Below, piece after piece: positions 1-9,077 of a DNA stretch of 64,000 nt (position 1 is its first letter; each line of letters starts with the position of its first letter). Source of the stretch: Rhabdochlamydiaceae bacterium (GTDB lineage Bacteria > Chlamydiota > Chlamydiia > Chlamydiales > Rhabdochlamydiaceae); the NCBI GenBank assembly GCA_019745395.1, contig JAIETG010000016.1, forward strand, positions 1 to 64,000. Direction: 5' to 3'. A program made the position numbers and the translations under genes. Below the pieces are notes generated by a model that was not told the origin of the DNA, searched no databases, and saw nothing but the letters and a program-made list of their open reading frames with translations.

Positions 1-498
1 TGCCGGTTCTTAAGACTTCGGCTTTTCTTTACTCAGCTTCGAATCGCTTCGTAAGATGGCAAAACTATACAAAATCTCTCCTATTTTCCGCAAACACTTC
101 TACAAAAAAACATAATTTCACACCCACACATACGCAAGAACGGTCTTTTAAATCGTTTGCCACTTAAAAAAATCACACAAACCATTCCAAAGCCCACATT
201 TCCAGACCTAAGCATAAGCTACATATATCAGACTCTCAAAGATTTTCGCGGCTGCAAACCTCAGGATCAATCACAACACCCTAAACACAGAGAATCATTC
301 TCCAGCAACCAAGAAAAAACAATAAGCCATCGCCACAAACCCCGATCTAATGCCAGATATAGCTATATAAGGTAAGAAGGCAAGAACGATGGCTATATAT
401 AGATGGAGACAAACACTCTAAACGCAACTTAAACCTTGGCCCAATCTACTATTAGACAGCAAAGAGCAAGCTACAACCTTCTCCACTCCCTTATTCAC
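1..498. other. intergenic, no gene recognised
   Basis: AT-rich stretch before the dtd terminator. Short open frames exist, but they have no convincing ribosome binding site, are rich in Lys/Ser/His/Asn and match no family I recognise. I treat the stretch as non-coding. Whatever gene lies to the left is outside the window. Confidence 0.5.
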
Positions 499-539
499 AA
501 AAAAAAATCCCTACACAGAATTTTTCTATGTAAGGATTT
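499..539 (-). terminator. rho-independent terminator of dtd
   Basis: Arms at 505-515 (AAATCC, one mismatch, TACA) and 529-539 (TGTA, mismatch, GGATTT) pair. On the minus strand the stem is followed by a T run (A run at 499-504 on plus). It lies about 160 bp downstream of the dtd stop, so dtd would have a long 3' untranslated tail containing the 29-bp repeats. Confidence 0.6.
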
Positions 540-613
540 GAAAGACATCCCGAAAAATATTACAGTCCTTAATAACACGCAAAAGGCATCGACCTTTATA
601 ACCTATCTCACAT

Positions 614-680
614 CTTCTCCTAAAAAACTCCAAAGGATGCTTCTTCTCCTAAAAAACTCCAAAGGATGCTTCTTCTCCTA
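614..680. repeat. 29-bp direct tandem repeat
   Basis: The unit starting CTTCTCCTAAAAAACTCC occurs at 614-642 and exactly again at 643-671. The first 9 bases of a third copy follow at 672-680. Just after it CTAATC-TTAG-GATTAG forms a short inverted repeat. The repeat lies in the 3' region of dtd and encodes nothing recognisable. The number of units could vary between strains. Confidence 0.85.
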
Positions 681-696
681 ATCTTAGGATTAGATG

Positions 697-1143
697 TTAG
701 GAGTGGTTCCTTTCCAATAAAATCGTCACAGGCCCTTCGTTAACCAAAGAAACTGACATCTTTGCCCCAAAAACTCCCGTCTGAACAAAGATCCCCTTCT
801 TTTGAACTTCGCAAATAAATTGCTCATATAATTCTTTCGCCATCGAAGGAGCTGCCGCTTTGGTAAAAGAAGGCCTTCTTCCAGAAAGACAATCCGCGTA
901 AAGAGTAAATTGAGAAACAATCAAAACTTCCCCTCCACACTCAACAATCGAATCTTGAAAGCCGTCTTCTCCTCTACCAAACAATCGTAGAGACACAAAT
1001 TTGTTAGCGAGCCAGACAACTTCTTCCATAGTATCATCATGAGTTATCCCCACTAAAACAAGAGCACCTTTACCAACAGCTCCTACCACTTTTTCTTCCA
1101 CTTCAACACTCGCTTTCGAGACTCTTTGCACTAAAATTCTCAT
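697..1143 (-). CDS. dtd: D-aminoacyl-tRNA deacylase
   Basis: Hydrolyses the ester bond between a D-amino acid (or glycine on tRNA-Ala) and tRNA, clearing mischarged tRNA in the cytoplasm. The length (148 aa) is normal for the family. The two DTD active-site signatures are visible: SQFTLYAD (about residues 76-83) and NEGPVT (about 134-139), and the protein begins MRILVQRV as is usual. Transcribed away from the secretin operon on the other strand, and single, ending in a terminator near 499-539. Identification is secure. Confidence 0.95.
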   Translation of the reverse strand: MRILVQRVSKASVEVEEKVVGAVGKGALVLVGITHDDTMEEVVWLANKFVSLRLFGRGEDGFQDSIVECGGEVLIVSQFTLYADCLSGRRPSFTKAAAPSMAKELYEQFICEVQKKGIFVQTGVFGAKMSVSLVNEGPVTILLERNHS

Positions 1144-1211
1144 TTCTTACCCCTTTCTCTAATTCTTCCGTTTACAATAAAGCAAAAAGTATTTTAGGAT
1201 TCAAAACATGC

Positions 1212-1242
1212 TTAACCATTTCCGCTAGGGATACTATATAAT
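1212..1242 (+). promoter_or_regulatory. promoter of the secretin operon
   Basis: A perfect -10 box TATAAT is at 1237-1242, with a poor -35 (TTAACC at 1212-1217, 19-bp spacing). The predicted transcript start is only about 10 nt before the ATG at 1259, and no Shine-Dalgarno is visible. The mRNA may therefore be nearly leaderless, or start further upstream. Confidence 0.4.
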
Positions 1243-1258
1243 GAGGCATAAATAACTT

Positions 1259-4200
1259 ATGAGGCATTTCTCCTTACGTTCTTCAAAATCTCTGGTGTCG
1301 GCTACGCTATTTTTACACCTCCTAAGTTCTGACTTTTGCTATACGCAAAGCTCAGCTATCCCCCTACTATTGGCTTCTGGGGATTCTTTGGAAAAGCAAG
1401 ATGAAACGAAGTATACAGTGAACTTCAATCATGTACCTATTGTTGAAGTCATTCGTTTTGTCAGCAAAATCACTCATACAAATTTCATCTTTGAAGAAAA
1501 CGATCTGCAATTCAGCGTCTCGATCCTTTCTGAAGAGCCAATTTCCGCTAAAAACATCACTTCTGCTCTGATTCAAATTCTCAGAGTTCATGATTTGAGA
1601 CTCTTGGAACAAGACAACAACTTGCTCATCACGAAAAGTACCGAAGTTAGACAAATCCCCACTTTGATCTCTGCAGAACTTCCTCTTTCTGAAAAAACAG
1701 AAGCGCCCATTGTCACTCGAGTATTTCGCATTAAAAATGCCAATCCCGCTTCAATTGCTACCATTATTAGACCCATGGTATCTGCAGCTTCGCAAATCGA
1801 AGTATCTCAAGAAACAAGGCAACTCATAGTTACCGATATTTTAACGAACATCGACAAGATCGCATCCTTGCTCATTAGCTTAGATGCTCCCAACACACAA
1901 CTAGAGATTGAATCCTATGTCGTAAAACACATAGGACCTTCCAATCTTATTGCTTTAACTCAACAGATACTGTCGGCCTTTGCGGATAAAAATCCTCTGA
2001 TTTTCGTTCCTCAACCAGAAACTAATACTATTTTTATAGTGTCGACTCCTTATCTGACGGAGCGAGCTTTAACGATCATGGAAGATTTGGACATCCCTCC
2101 AAAGGGAACCCTCATTAGTGATAGCGGGACAAGCAATCAAGACCTCTATATATATAAGATGGTTCACAAAACTCCTTTTGAGGTTGTAGCAAATCTAAAA
2201 GATCTCTACGCACAAATTCACGAAAGTGGATCTGGAATGTCTTCTTCCTTATTACAAGCATTACACGACGTTAAACAGATCCCAGACACAGACTCTCTAC
2301 TCTTTATTACAGACGCAGGGACCTGGGCAAAGGTACAAAATTTACTTGCAGGCATAGATGCACTTCCATCACAAACGGTAGAAAAATCTTCTTTTTGGAT
2401 ATACAATATTCAACAACTTGGCTTTCAAGATATAGAATCCTATTTGATCAATGTTTCTAAGGATCTCCATGATGGTCAGTTTTCTTATGTCATAGAAAAC
2501 ATGAAATGGAACAAAGAAAGTAACTCCATAGTCTTTAAGGGACCAGAATCCGTCTTAAAAAAACTGCAGGAGATGCTTCCTAACATAGACTCACCCAATG
2601 GCGGGCAAAAATTTTACGTTTATCAAGTACAAAACGTATCCAAACAACAAATTTTAACTGCCTTGACCGACCTTACTAAGGATTTACAAGATCCAAACCT
2701 ATCAAAATCGATAGCGAATGTAAAATGGATTCAAGAAAACCATTCTTTAGTATTCAATGGGACTGCGGATGTTATCAGCAAACTACAAAGCATATTACCT
2801 ACATTAGACCTTGCTACTCTAGCAAATCCTAAAAACAACTTCATTTTCTACACCCCTGTCAATTTATCTGGAGAAGCATTGTATAAACAAGTTCAAGATC
2901 TTGCGATGAACTTGGAAAAATCAGGCCTAGAAAACGCAGATGTTTTAAGCGCTCTTCGTTCTGCAACATGGACTCCTTCTTCTAATTCTCTTCTTTTTAC
3001 AGGAGATTCTCAGACCTTAAGCAAAGTTCAAAAAATTGTAGAAGATCTTGACAAGTCTGGCATGGAAACTCCTATAGAGGTATTTCTCTATCAACCACAA
3101 TATCTTTCTCAAGACGAGCTCAAAAAAGCATTAGACCTTTTAGGTAAAAGCCTCAATTCATCTGACGCTGCAAGCAAAAATCTTTTAAAAGCCATCCAAA
3201 ATGTTCAGTGGGTACCTCAAAGCAACTCTTTCCTATTCAAGGCAGATAGCGCGACGTTAACCCAACTTAAGCAAGCTCTAGCTACGTTAGATAATGCCAA
3301 TGCCGGCCAATCATCTCTAGCTCACAGTTTTTACCTATATAGACTACAACAAGCTTCGGGGACCGTCGTTATTCAAAACCTCAAAGACCTTACCGGCAAT
3401 ATCGCATCGGAAGATCCTCAAAATATCGCTCTGATCAAAGCAATTAAAGGTCTGAAATGGGTAAAAGAAAACAATTCTATTCTCATTACCGCTCCCCCTC
3501 AGATTATTGAAATTATCAAGCCTTTGATAGCAGAATTTGATGTTGCGTCTCCCTTAAGCGGAGCTGACAAAGAAAAGATGGAATTTTTCATCTATAAGCC
3601 TACAACTCAAAGCCCGGAGCAAATACAAACCTCCTTACAAGAGTTTGCCAAAGACTTAGAGCTCTCTCAACTTAATGACCCCGATTTTTTACACACACTT
3701 CACTCTATCCGTTATGTCCCCGCGTCTAAATCTCTTGTTTTTGTTGGGACTCCAGACTCTCTCGTAAAACTTAAAAACTTTTTATCCACGTTAGATTCAA
3801 CAAGCGGGCATGCTCCTATCCAAAAGATCGGAGGAACAACCTTTTTAATTTATAAAGTGCAAAATGCTTCTGCCTCGGAGCTCATAAATTCTTTGCAAAC
3901 TTTTTCCAAGCAACTCGCAAAATCTGATATTAGCGACAAAGCGCTCGGAACCTGTTTGGACACTGTCAAATGGATCAAAGAAACCAACTCTTTGCTCTTT
4001 ACTGGAAGTGAAGAAACCTTACAAAAAACAGAAAAACTTTTAGAAAAGTTTGACCTCACTTCGCTACACCACACTGCTCCTAGAGCTTCAACAGCCACTT
4101 TTTTTGTATATAATCCTAAATATCAAACTGGATCTGAGCTCATCCATATCTTAGAAGATTTTCAACGCAACCTAGCTAATTCTTCTGTATCTGATCCTCA

Positions 4201-5539
4201 GTTATTCGAAGCAATCGCTCATTTAAAGTTCATTGATAAAACCAATTCTCTCATCATTTCTGGAGATGAGGTCGCTATCCAAAAAGTTCATTCCCTTTTA
4301 GAAAAATTTGATGTACCAGGTCCTCAGTCAGCGCTCCCCTCAATTTCCAACATCGATAATGCAAACTTTCTTATCTATAAACTGCAATATCATAAAGGAA
4401 TTGAAATTCTAACAGCTTTGAAACAAGTCTCTCAAAGTCTTATGCACAGTGACAAACAAGAACATAAAGCCCTTGTAGACTGTGTGAATTCCTTACAATG
4501 GATCGAAGTAACCAATTCCCTCTTAGGAACCGGTGATGCAGGCGTTTTAGACAAAGTCAAAGGCCTAATCCAAAACTTAGACGTTCCTTTAAAACAAGTA
4601 TTTATTGAAGTTCTCGTAATTCAAACCTCACTGGAAAACTCTCAAACTTTCGGACTCCAATGGGGATCTCAACTACAATACCTCAATAAAACAGTAGGAG
4701 CCATGGGGAATTTCCCCGCGCCAGGAAGCAATAACAACAACTTCTTCCAAAGCCCCTTATCACTAACAACTGCTACTAGCCCGCCCGTACAAGGGGGAAC
4801 TAGCACTACATCCGTTCCGTTTACTTCGGGATTTGATATAGGAGTGATCGGCGATATCATTTTCCACAAGGGAAAATCTTTTCTCTCACTGGGCAGCTTA
4901 CTAAATGCTATACAGGTAGATTCCGATGCTACAGTTGTGATGAACCCTAAAATCATGGCGCAAGATGGTCATACCTCTAATGTCTTTTCTGGACAAAACA
5001 TTCCCTTTGTCGGATCTTTTGTCTCTAACCAAGGACAAACCACGACTGAGACGTCCAACATTGAATATCGAGATGTCGGCTTCAACTTAATTGTTACTCC
5101 AACTTTAGGAACTAACGACATCATCACATTAGAAATCAGCCAAGATATTACTCAGCAGGTACCAACTTCGGTAACGTTTAGTACAGGAACTGTGCAAGGG
5201 ATTCAAACTTCTCGAGCCACTATGGCCACACGAGTCCATGTTCCCGACCGCCACTTCTTAGTCTTAAGCGGAATGATTCAAGACACGAAACAACATACTA
5301 AACAAGGCCTTCCCTGTCTTGGAGGCTTGCCTATGGTTGGAGCGCTATTCTCTCAAAATTCTGTAAGCGATCAAAAGCTAAACGTGATGATCTTTATGAA
5401 GCCATACATCCTACGTTCAATGGCAGACTTCGATCATTTAACAGAACAAGAAGAATCTCTCATGCAAGCAGAAGCGGTACTACCTGACGTTAAAGAAACT
5501 CAAGATTCCGCAATGGAGATGATTAAAAATATCGAATGA
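1259..5539 (+). CDS. giant secretin with ten tandem repeats (GspD/SctC family)
   Basis: Outer-membrane secretin of 1426 aa. An N-terminal signal segment is followed by an N0/STN-like domain (about 50-130) and an N1-like domain (about 150-215), then ten repeats of roughly 75-90 aa (about 295-1108). The C-terminal secretin domain (about 1110-1395) has the signature VPDRHFLVLSGMIQ followed by PCLGGLPMVGALFS. Each repeat starts with an aromatic-rich F-[IVL]-Y strand and ends in a W-x(5)-NSLLFTG-type strand and a short helix ending in LD or FD. Known chlamydial secretins, CdsC of type III secretion (about 920 aa) and GspD (about 760 aa), are much shorter. I favour a CdsC-like type III ring, but no other secretion gene lies beside it. 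The stop overlaps the next start (ATGA), so translation is coupled to the lipoprotein-like gene. Confidence 0.88.
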   Translation: MRHFSLRSSKSLVSATLFLHLLSSDFCYTQSSAIPLLLASGDSLEKQDETKYTVNFNHVPIVEVIRFVSKITHTNFIFEENDLQFSVSILSEEPISAKNITSALIQILRVHDLRLLEQDNNLLITKSTEVRQIPTLISAELPLSEKTEAPIVTRVFRIKNANPASIATIIRPMVSAASQIEVSQETRQLIVTDILTNIDKIASLLISLDAPNTQLEIESYVVKHIGPSNLIALTQQILSAFADKNPLIFVPQPETNTIFIVSTPYLTERALTIMEDLDIPPKGTLISDSGTSNQDLYIYKMVHKTPFEVVANLKDLYAQIHESGSGMSSSLLQALHDVKQIPDTDSLLFITDAGTWAKVQNLLAGIDALPSQTVEKSSFWIYNIQQLGFQDIESYLINVSKDLHDGQFSYVIENMKWNKESNSIVFKGPESVLKKLQEMLPNIDSPNGGQKFYVYQVQNVSKQQILTALTDLTKDLQDPNLSKSIANVKWIQENHSLVFNGTADVISKLQSILPTLDLATLANPKNNFIFYTPVNLSGEALYKQVQDLAMNLEKSGLENADVLSALRSATWTPSSNSLLFTGDSQTLSKVQKIVEDLDKSGMETPIEVFLYQPQYLSQDELKKALDLLGKSLNSSDAASKNLLKAIQNVQWVPQSNSFLFKADSATLTQLKQALATLDNANAGQSSLAHSFYLYRLQQASGTVVIQNLKDLTGNIASEDPQNIALIKAIKGLKWVKENNSILITAPPQIIEIIKPLIAEFDVASPLSGADKEKMEFFIYKPTTQSPEQIQTSLQEFAKDLELSQLNDPDFLHTLHSIRYVPASKSLVFVGTPDSLVKLKNFLSTLDSTSGHAPIQKIGGTTFLIYKVQNASASELINSLQTFSKQLAKSDISDKALGTCLDTVKWIKETNSLLFTGSEETLQKTEKLLEKFDLTSLHHTAPRASTATFFVYNPKYQTGSELIHILEDFQRNLANSSVSDPQLFEAIAHLKFIDKTNSLIISGDEVAIQKVHSLLEKFDVPGPQSALPSISNIDNANFLIYKLQYHKGIEILTALKQVSQSLMHSDKQEHKALVDCVNSLQWIEVTNSLLGTGDAGVLDKVKGLIQNLDVPLKQVFIEVLVIQTSLENSQTFGLQWGSQLQYLNKTVGAMGNFPAPGSNNNNFFQSPLSLTTATSPPVQGGTSTTSVPFTSGFDIGVIGDIIFHKGKSFLSLGSLLNAIQVDSDATVVMNPKIMAQDGHTSNVFSGQNIPFVGSFVSNQGQTTTETSNIEYRDVGFNLIVTPTLGTNDIITLEISQDITQQVPTSVTFSTGTVQGIQTSRATMATRVHVPDRHFLVLSGMIQDTKQHTKQGLPCLGGLPMVGALFSQNSVSDQKLNVMIFMKPYILRSMADFDHLTEQEESLMQAEAVLPDVKETQDSAMEMIKNIE
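2141..4585 (+). repeat. array encoding ten secretin repeats
   Basis: Ten degenerate copies of about 75-90 codons inside the secretin gene, alike at protein level but not as DNA. They begin near residues DLYIY (295), FWIY, KFYVY, NFIFY, EVFLY, SFYLY, EFFIY, TFLIY, TFFVY and NFLIY (about 1036). The low DNA identity means the expansion is old rather than a recent slippage. Confidence 0.8.
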
Positions 5540-6486
5540 TGACCAAACGCTGTTTTTCCCTACTTGCTTTTGCTCTTCTTTCCACATCCTGCTATAGGGT
5601 TCCAGATCAAATCGAACCGAAAGTAGACTCTTATGTACAGGATAGATATCTAACAAGTCTCCCCTCTCCTTTTCCTCCTTTAACAAGCGAAGAAAAAATT
5701 CAGGATTGGGGAAAAGAATATCAAATAGCCTTACTCTTTGCTCGTGAAATGGATCTTTATCAGGCCATTACGGCTTTTAAAAGAGCTTCGTTTCTACTAC
5801 CTTCAGAACACAAACAGAGAAAAGAAGAAATCGATTACGAGATTCTTCTTTGCTACTACGTTGGCAAGAAATACAGCGAAGTCATTTACACCTACGAGCA
5901 CTCTAGCTTACGCTTTGCAGGGACCCAATTTTCCGCTTGTGAAGATCTGTTAATTATTCTCTATGACTGCTATACACAAGAACAAGACACAGAAAATGCA
6001 AACCGCTTTTTACAGTATATTCAAACCTACTACCCTGAAACCGCCAAAAAATTACAAGTGGCTACAGATCTACGAAAAGCAGACCTTGCCTCTCTGAAAA
6101 CTATCGCTCAAGATCCCGAATACCTTGCAGTAAAAAATTTTTTAGAAACATACGATCGCACAAAAAAATCGATAGCAAAAGCGCAAACACTTAATGCTTT
6201 TCTCCCGGGAGCAGGATACCTCTACTTGGGACAAAAACAAACAGCAATCACAGCAGCTTTAATCAACGGTCTTTTTATCGGAGCTTCCTATTACTTTTTT
6301 CAAGCTGGAAATATCCCTGCAGGAGTCATATTTACAACTTTTGAGGCCGGATGGTATTTCGGAGGCATATATGGAGCGGGAGAAGAAGCGAAATTTTACA
6401 ACGAGAGAATCTATGAGGCGCTCGTTACTCCTATGATGAACCATTCTAAAATGTTTCCCGTTTTTATGATCAGTCATGCGTTTTAG
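5536..6486 (+). CDS. lipoprotein-like TPR protein with C-terminal membrane segments
   Basis: 316 aa. It starts with a signal peptide ending in a possible lipobox (LLSTSC, Cys about 20), which suggests a lipoprotein. Residues about 50-190 form helical repeats of TPR type (for example MDLYQAITAFKRASFLLP). From about 215, a glycine-rich motif (LNAFLPGAGYLYLGQKQTA) and two hydrophobic segments (about 236-260 and 265-285) resemble a TM2-type membrane hairpin. It is translationally coupled to the secretin by ATGA and overlaps yidD by 11 bp, so all three share one mRNA. A role as pilotin or assembly factor for the secretin is inferred from position only. Confidence 0.7.
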   Translation: MMTKRCFSLLAFALLSTSCYRVPDQIEPKVDSYVQDRYLTSLPSPFPPLTSEEKIQDWGKEYQIALLFAREMDLYQAITAFKRASFLLPSEHKQRKEEIDYEILLCYYVGKKYSEVIYTYEHSSLRFAGTQFSACEDLLIILYDCYTQEQDTENANRFLQYIQTYYPETAKKLQVATDLRKADLASLKTIAQDPEYLAVKNFLETYDRTKKSIAKAQTLNAFLPGAGYLYLGQKQTAITAALINGLFIGASYYFFQAGNIPAGVIFTTFEAGWYFGGIYGAGEEAKFYNERIYEALVTPMMNHSKMFPVFMISHAF

Positions 6487-6850
6487 TCTCCTCCTTTTTT
6501 TTACTTCTACGCTAGTTGCAACTCCCGGGTACAACGAGCCTTGGGGCAAAGATAGCGATTTGCAAGCAAAAAAACCTTCTCATCATTCCTACCCTAATCC
6601 TTCACTAGCAACTCTCATAGCAAAGCAAGTCATCCTGTTTCATCAAAAAGTCATTTCCCCTATTGATGGACCTAGAAGCCACTTTAAACCTTGCTCATCA
6701 CAGTATATGAAGCTTTGCATGATGAAGCACGGTTTTACAAAAGGATTTCTCATGGGCTGCGATCGTCTTTTACGAGAAAATAAAGACCCTTGGATCTACC
6801 GCAAGATAGCCATTGATGGCAAACTCATTAAATACGACCCCCCCCGCTAA
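6476..6850 (+). CDS. yidD: YidD, membrane protein insertion efficiency factor
   Basis: 124 aa. The family core is present: KQVILFHQKVISP (about 58-70), then FKPCSSQYMKLCMMKHG and a C-terminal GCDRLLR block, equivalent to the PTCSxYxxxAxxxHG and RLLRCHP blocks of YidD. It helps YidC-dependent insertion of membrane proteins at the inner face of the membrane. The N-terminal extension starts with a hydrophobic signal-like segment (MRFSLLLFFTSTLVATPG), which is unusual for this normally cytoplasmic-face peripheral protein and suggests export or anchoring. In chlamydiae YidD need not lie beside rnpA. Last gene of the secretin operon. Confidence 0.88.
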   Translation: MRFSLLLFFTSTLVATPGYNEPWGKDSDLQAKKPSHHSYPNPSLATLIAKQVILFHQKVISPIDGPRSHFKPCSSQYMKLCMMKHGFTKGFLMGCDRLLRENKDPWIYRKIAIDGKLIKYDPPR

Positions 6851-6904
6851 AGTATGAACAGATGCAGAGGCTACTCAAAAAAATAAAATGGATTGAATTC
6901 TGAA

Positions 6905-6947
6905 ATAAAAAAAACAGTTAGACTTTACGCCTAACTGTTAAAAAAAC
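6905..6947 (-). terminator. terminator of the porin gene
   Basis: Perfect 9-bp inverted repeat AACAGTTAG (6913-6921) and CTAACTGTT (6931-6939), with a 9-nt loop. On the minus strand it is followed by a T8 run, so it ends the porin transcript. It may also slow transcription arriving from yidD. Confidence 0.85.
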
Positions 6948-6975
6948 AAGTTCCTCGTTTCAGCCCACATGCAAT

Positions 6976-8052
6976 TTAGAAGTCTAAACCTGCTTTTAGA
7001 GTGAACCCTTGAAATCCTATATCATTACTTGAATAGATTGTAGAAAATGAAGCATTGTCATTGGGATCGAAAGATCTCACAACTTGAAAAAGCTCATTAA
7101 CTCGAAACCATTCGGATAGTTCATATCCCGCAAATAGAGAAAACCGATAGTGATCGCAAAAATCAATCCACCCTTTCACTCCCAACAAAACTTCTAAGTT
7201 TACTCTAACGCCATTCATATCTTCCTTAAATCGTTCAGTAAGCGAAATAAGAGTTGGAGCTTCTAAATCGTCAGCTCCATTGAACGTCTCGTGTACTTTA
7301 AAATGGCCATAAAGTAATGCACTACTGATATCTCCAAATAAACCAAGATTTTGGCAAAATTTCCAGAGAAACTGAGATCCTGCACGCAACCCACCTGCGT
7401 TAAAAGCACTTGAGGCGCTCATGGATGTGTCTTGAGTCTGTACAGTAGTATCTATTGGATTCACCCACGCGCCGGTATAATTGGCTTGATATTTGTAATC
7501 TATCCAAGCAAGCCTGACTCCTGCATGTGGACGAAAAGAGAGATGATTGCTCGAATTAAAATTTCTTGCAATTTCTATGTCTCCCGTATCAAGGCCAGTT
7601 TTCCATTGTCCACTTGCGGCAAAAGCCACAGGGCCGAGGAACGGGATCCAAGTCTGTCTTAAAAGAGTAGTTCCTAAACTATTCTCAGATTCTGATACGT
7701 ATTTTGATTCTCCGTGAAATCGAGTATATGTAAGCAACAAGTCCAGTTTATCGTAAAATCCAAAATGATATCCGGCTCCGACTCTAAATCCTGGATCCCA
7801 CTTTCCGTTAAGACCAATCATTTTTTTCTCGACTATCGGTGAACTGCCAACTTGAACTTCTTCTCTAATAGCCAGAGGCATGTCATTAGCATCTGCTTTC
7901 CACCATAGGAAATCGCCATAAACTAGAAATTTCCCCTCATCTTGAACGGGTTTTATTGTTTGTGGAACTGGTTGTTCTCCACTAATTCCTATGGAAAAAG
8001 AAAACGCATTGATTAAAAGAGCAAAAGGCAAAACTTTATGTATATTTCTCAC
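6976..8052 (-). CDS. Lpg1974/MOMP-type outer-membrane porin
   Basis: 358 aa from a GTG start preceded at 5 nt by a strong GGGAGG. An upstream in-frame ATG at 8100 is less likely, because this GTG opens directly onto the signal peptide (VRNIHKVLPFALLINAFSFS). The mature protein begins with the DFLWWKAD strand typical of Lpg1974 / chlamydial MOMP-like porins, alternates amphipathic strands throughout (for example WDPGFRVGAGYHFG), and ends with aromatic F (LKAGLDF), the outer-membrane insertion signal. Paralogous to the porin at 53106-54152, sharing the WWK N-terminal strand and the QGFTLK/QGLTFK end. Likely a beta-barrel for diffusion of small solutes; substrate unknown. Confidence 0.82.
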   Translation of the reverse strand: MRNIHKVLPFALLINAFSFSIGISGEQPVPQTIKPVQDEGKFLVYGDFLWWKADANDMPLAIREEVQVGSSPIVEKKMIGLNGKWDPGFRVGAGYHFGFYDKLDLLLTYTRFHGESKYVSESENSLGTTLLRQTWIPFLGPVAFAASGQWKTGLDTGDIEIARNFNSSNHLSFRPHAGVRLAWIDYKYQANYTGAWVNPIDTTVQTQDTSMSASSAFNAGGLRAGSQFLWKFCQNLGLFGDISSALLYGHFKVHETFNGADDLEAPTLISLTERFKEDMNGVRVNLEVLLGVKGWIDFCDHYRFSLFAGYELSEWFRVNELFQVVRSFDPNDNASFSTIYSSNDIGFQGFTLKAGLDF

Positions 8053-8377
8053 AAATCCTCCCAAAAAAATTATGCCGAATATAGAAAAGGACCTCGGCAC
8101 AAGTCAAGAAAATATTTCTTGCTCGTTCGATTACATCCGCTTCACTCTATTGAATGTAAAATTGAGATATCCTCCATAATAAAAAAAAGAGATTCAAGCT
8201 ATAGGCACGAAGAACGGAATATGCCACGGATCTGCCTAAATTGATAGAAGTACTAAAAACAGCTATTGACATCGTTTTTTTCAACTGATACACACAGATT
8301 TAAAAAACCAGAATTTAAATTCATGCAAAAACAACAAACTCGAATTTAAAGCCATTTATTATTCAAAGGAAAATAGG

Positions 8378-8731
8378 GTGATTCGAAATATAAGAGACTC
8401 GTTATTTTTAATTACCTCCATGATCTTTACTCATAGCGCATTAGAAGCTACCTGGGGAATTCCTTTGGAGTTTTCTTCCTATCCTACAGCGAGTCAACCA
8501 ATTATTGTCGCAGATGACGCCGGGAATGCTACCGCTTCCTGGATTACAGTCACAACAGATCCCTAAGTCGGTCTAGAAGGAGAAAAATGTAAGATTTACG
8601 TGTGCTCAAAAGGTTATTGTCGTAAGTCAATCCTCAAAGAGACAAATTTCACTCTGGATAATGAATTCTTTAAAGACAATGGCTTTATAGGGATCTACAC
8701 TATTTGGAAGAATTTACGGATGCCTACATAA
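8378..8731 (+). pseudogene. broken exported-protein gene
   Basis: Begins with a signal peptide (MIRNIRDSLFLITSMIFTHS) and continues into a segment with ASQPIIVADDAGNATASW. This resembles the repeat used in large beta-propeller-like secreted proteins of environmental chlamydiae (variants of QPQIAVDANGNAVAVW). An in-frame TAA at 8564 interrupts it; the frame then stays open for another 54 codons to a TAA at 8729-8731. Directly afterwards comes the end of a group II intron, so the gene was probably truncated by that insertion. It starts after a plausible AAGGAAAA ribosome binding site. Family assignment is tentative. Confidence 0.5.
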
Positions 8732-8801
8732 ACCGCCGTATACGGATCCGTACGTATTGTGGTGTGAGAAGACGGGAGTTAACGACTCCCACTTACTCGA
8801 T
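8732..8801 (+). mobile_element. 3' end of a group II intron (domains V and VI)
   Basis: Positions 8732-8765 match the domain V pattern I know from bacterial group II introns: ACCGCCGTATACG, a GATC tetraloop, CGTACGTATTGTGGT. The 3' arm has two mismatches against the usual ACGGTGGT. Domain VI follows: GGGAGT-TAACG-ACTCCC with a CTTACTCGAT tail, and the intron would end at 8801. No reverse transcriptase or earlier domain is visible, so this is a 5'-truncated, immobile relic. Confidence 0.7.
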
Positions 8802-8817
8802 GGGTCCTTTTAAATCT

Positions 8818-9050
8818 ATGCGCTACCAAAGCAAATAGGATTTTAATAACTGGCTTATTCTAGAGGAGTCAAAAGTAGAACGTTTTAGAATTATCTGAGA
8901 GCATCTCGAAAAGGAGTTAAGAAAACACATCAAAGAGAACGAAGTGCCCTGAAAGCGAATCCAGGGCAAGTAACCTAACAATCTACAGGCAATAAAAATG
9001 TCAAGTAAGTGTCGTTTGTCAGGTAAAGTAGTGTCTAGGACAAATAAAAA
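8818..9050 (+). pseudogene. possible degenerate coding remnant
   Basis: The frame beginning with ATG at 8818 reads as a plausible helical protein (VERFRII, then EHLEKELRKHIKENEVP) but is broken by stops at about 8836, 8899, 8944 and 8968. I cannot name the family. Its position just after the intron relic suggests it is part of the same decaying insertion zone. Confidence 0.25.
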
Positions 9051-9077
9051 CATGTCTCTCTTAGGCATTCCTTTTTG

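Noticed and set aside
157-681. Two short open frames at the left edge
   Set aside because: No ribosome binding site, odd composition, and the second contains the tandem repeat. More likely non-coding.
8823-9068. Minus-strand open frame of 81 codons in the debris zone
   Set aside because: Chance frame antisense to the degenerate remnant; no start signal or recognisable family.
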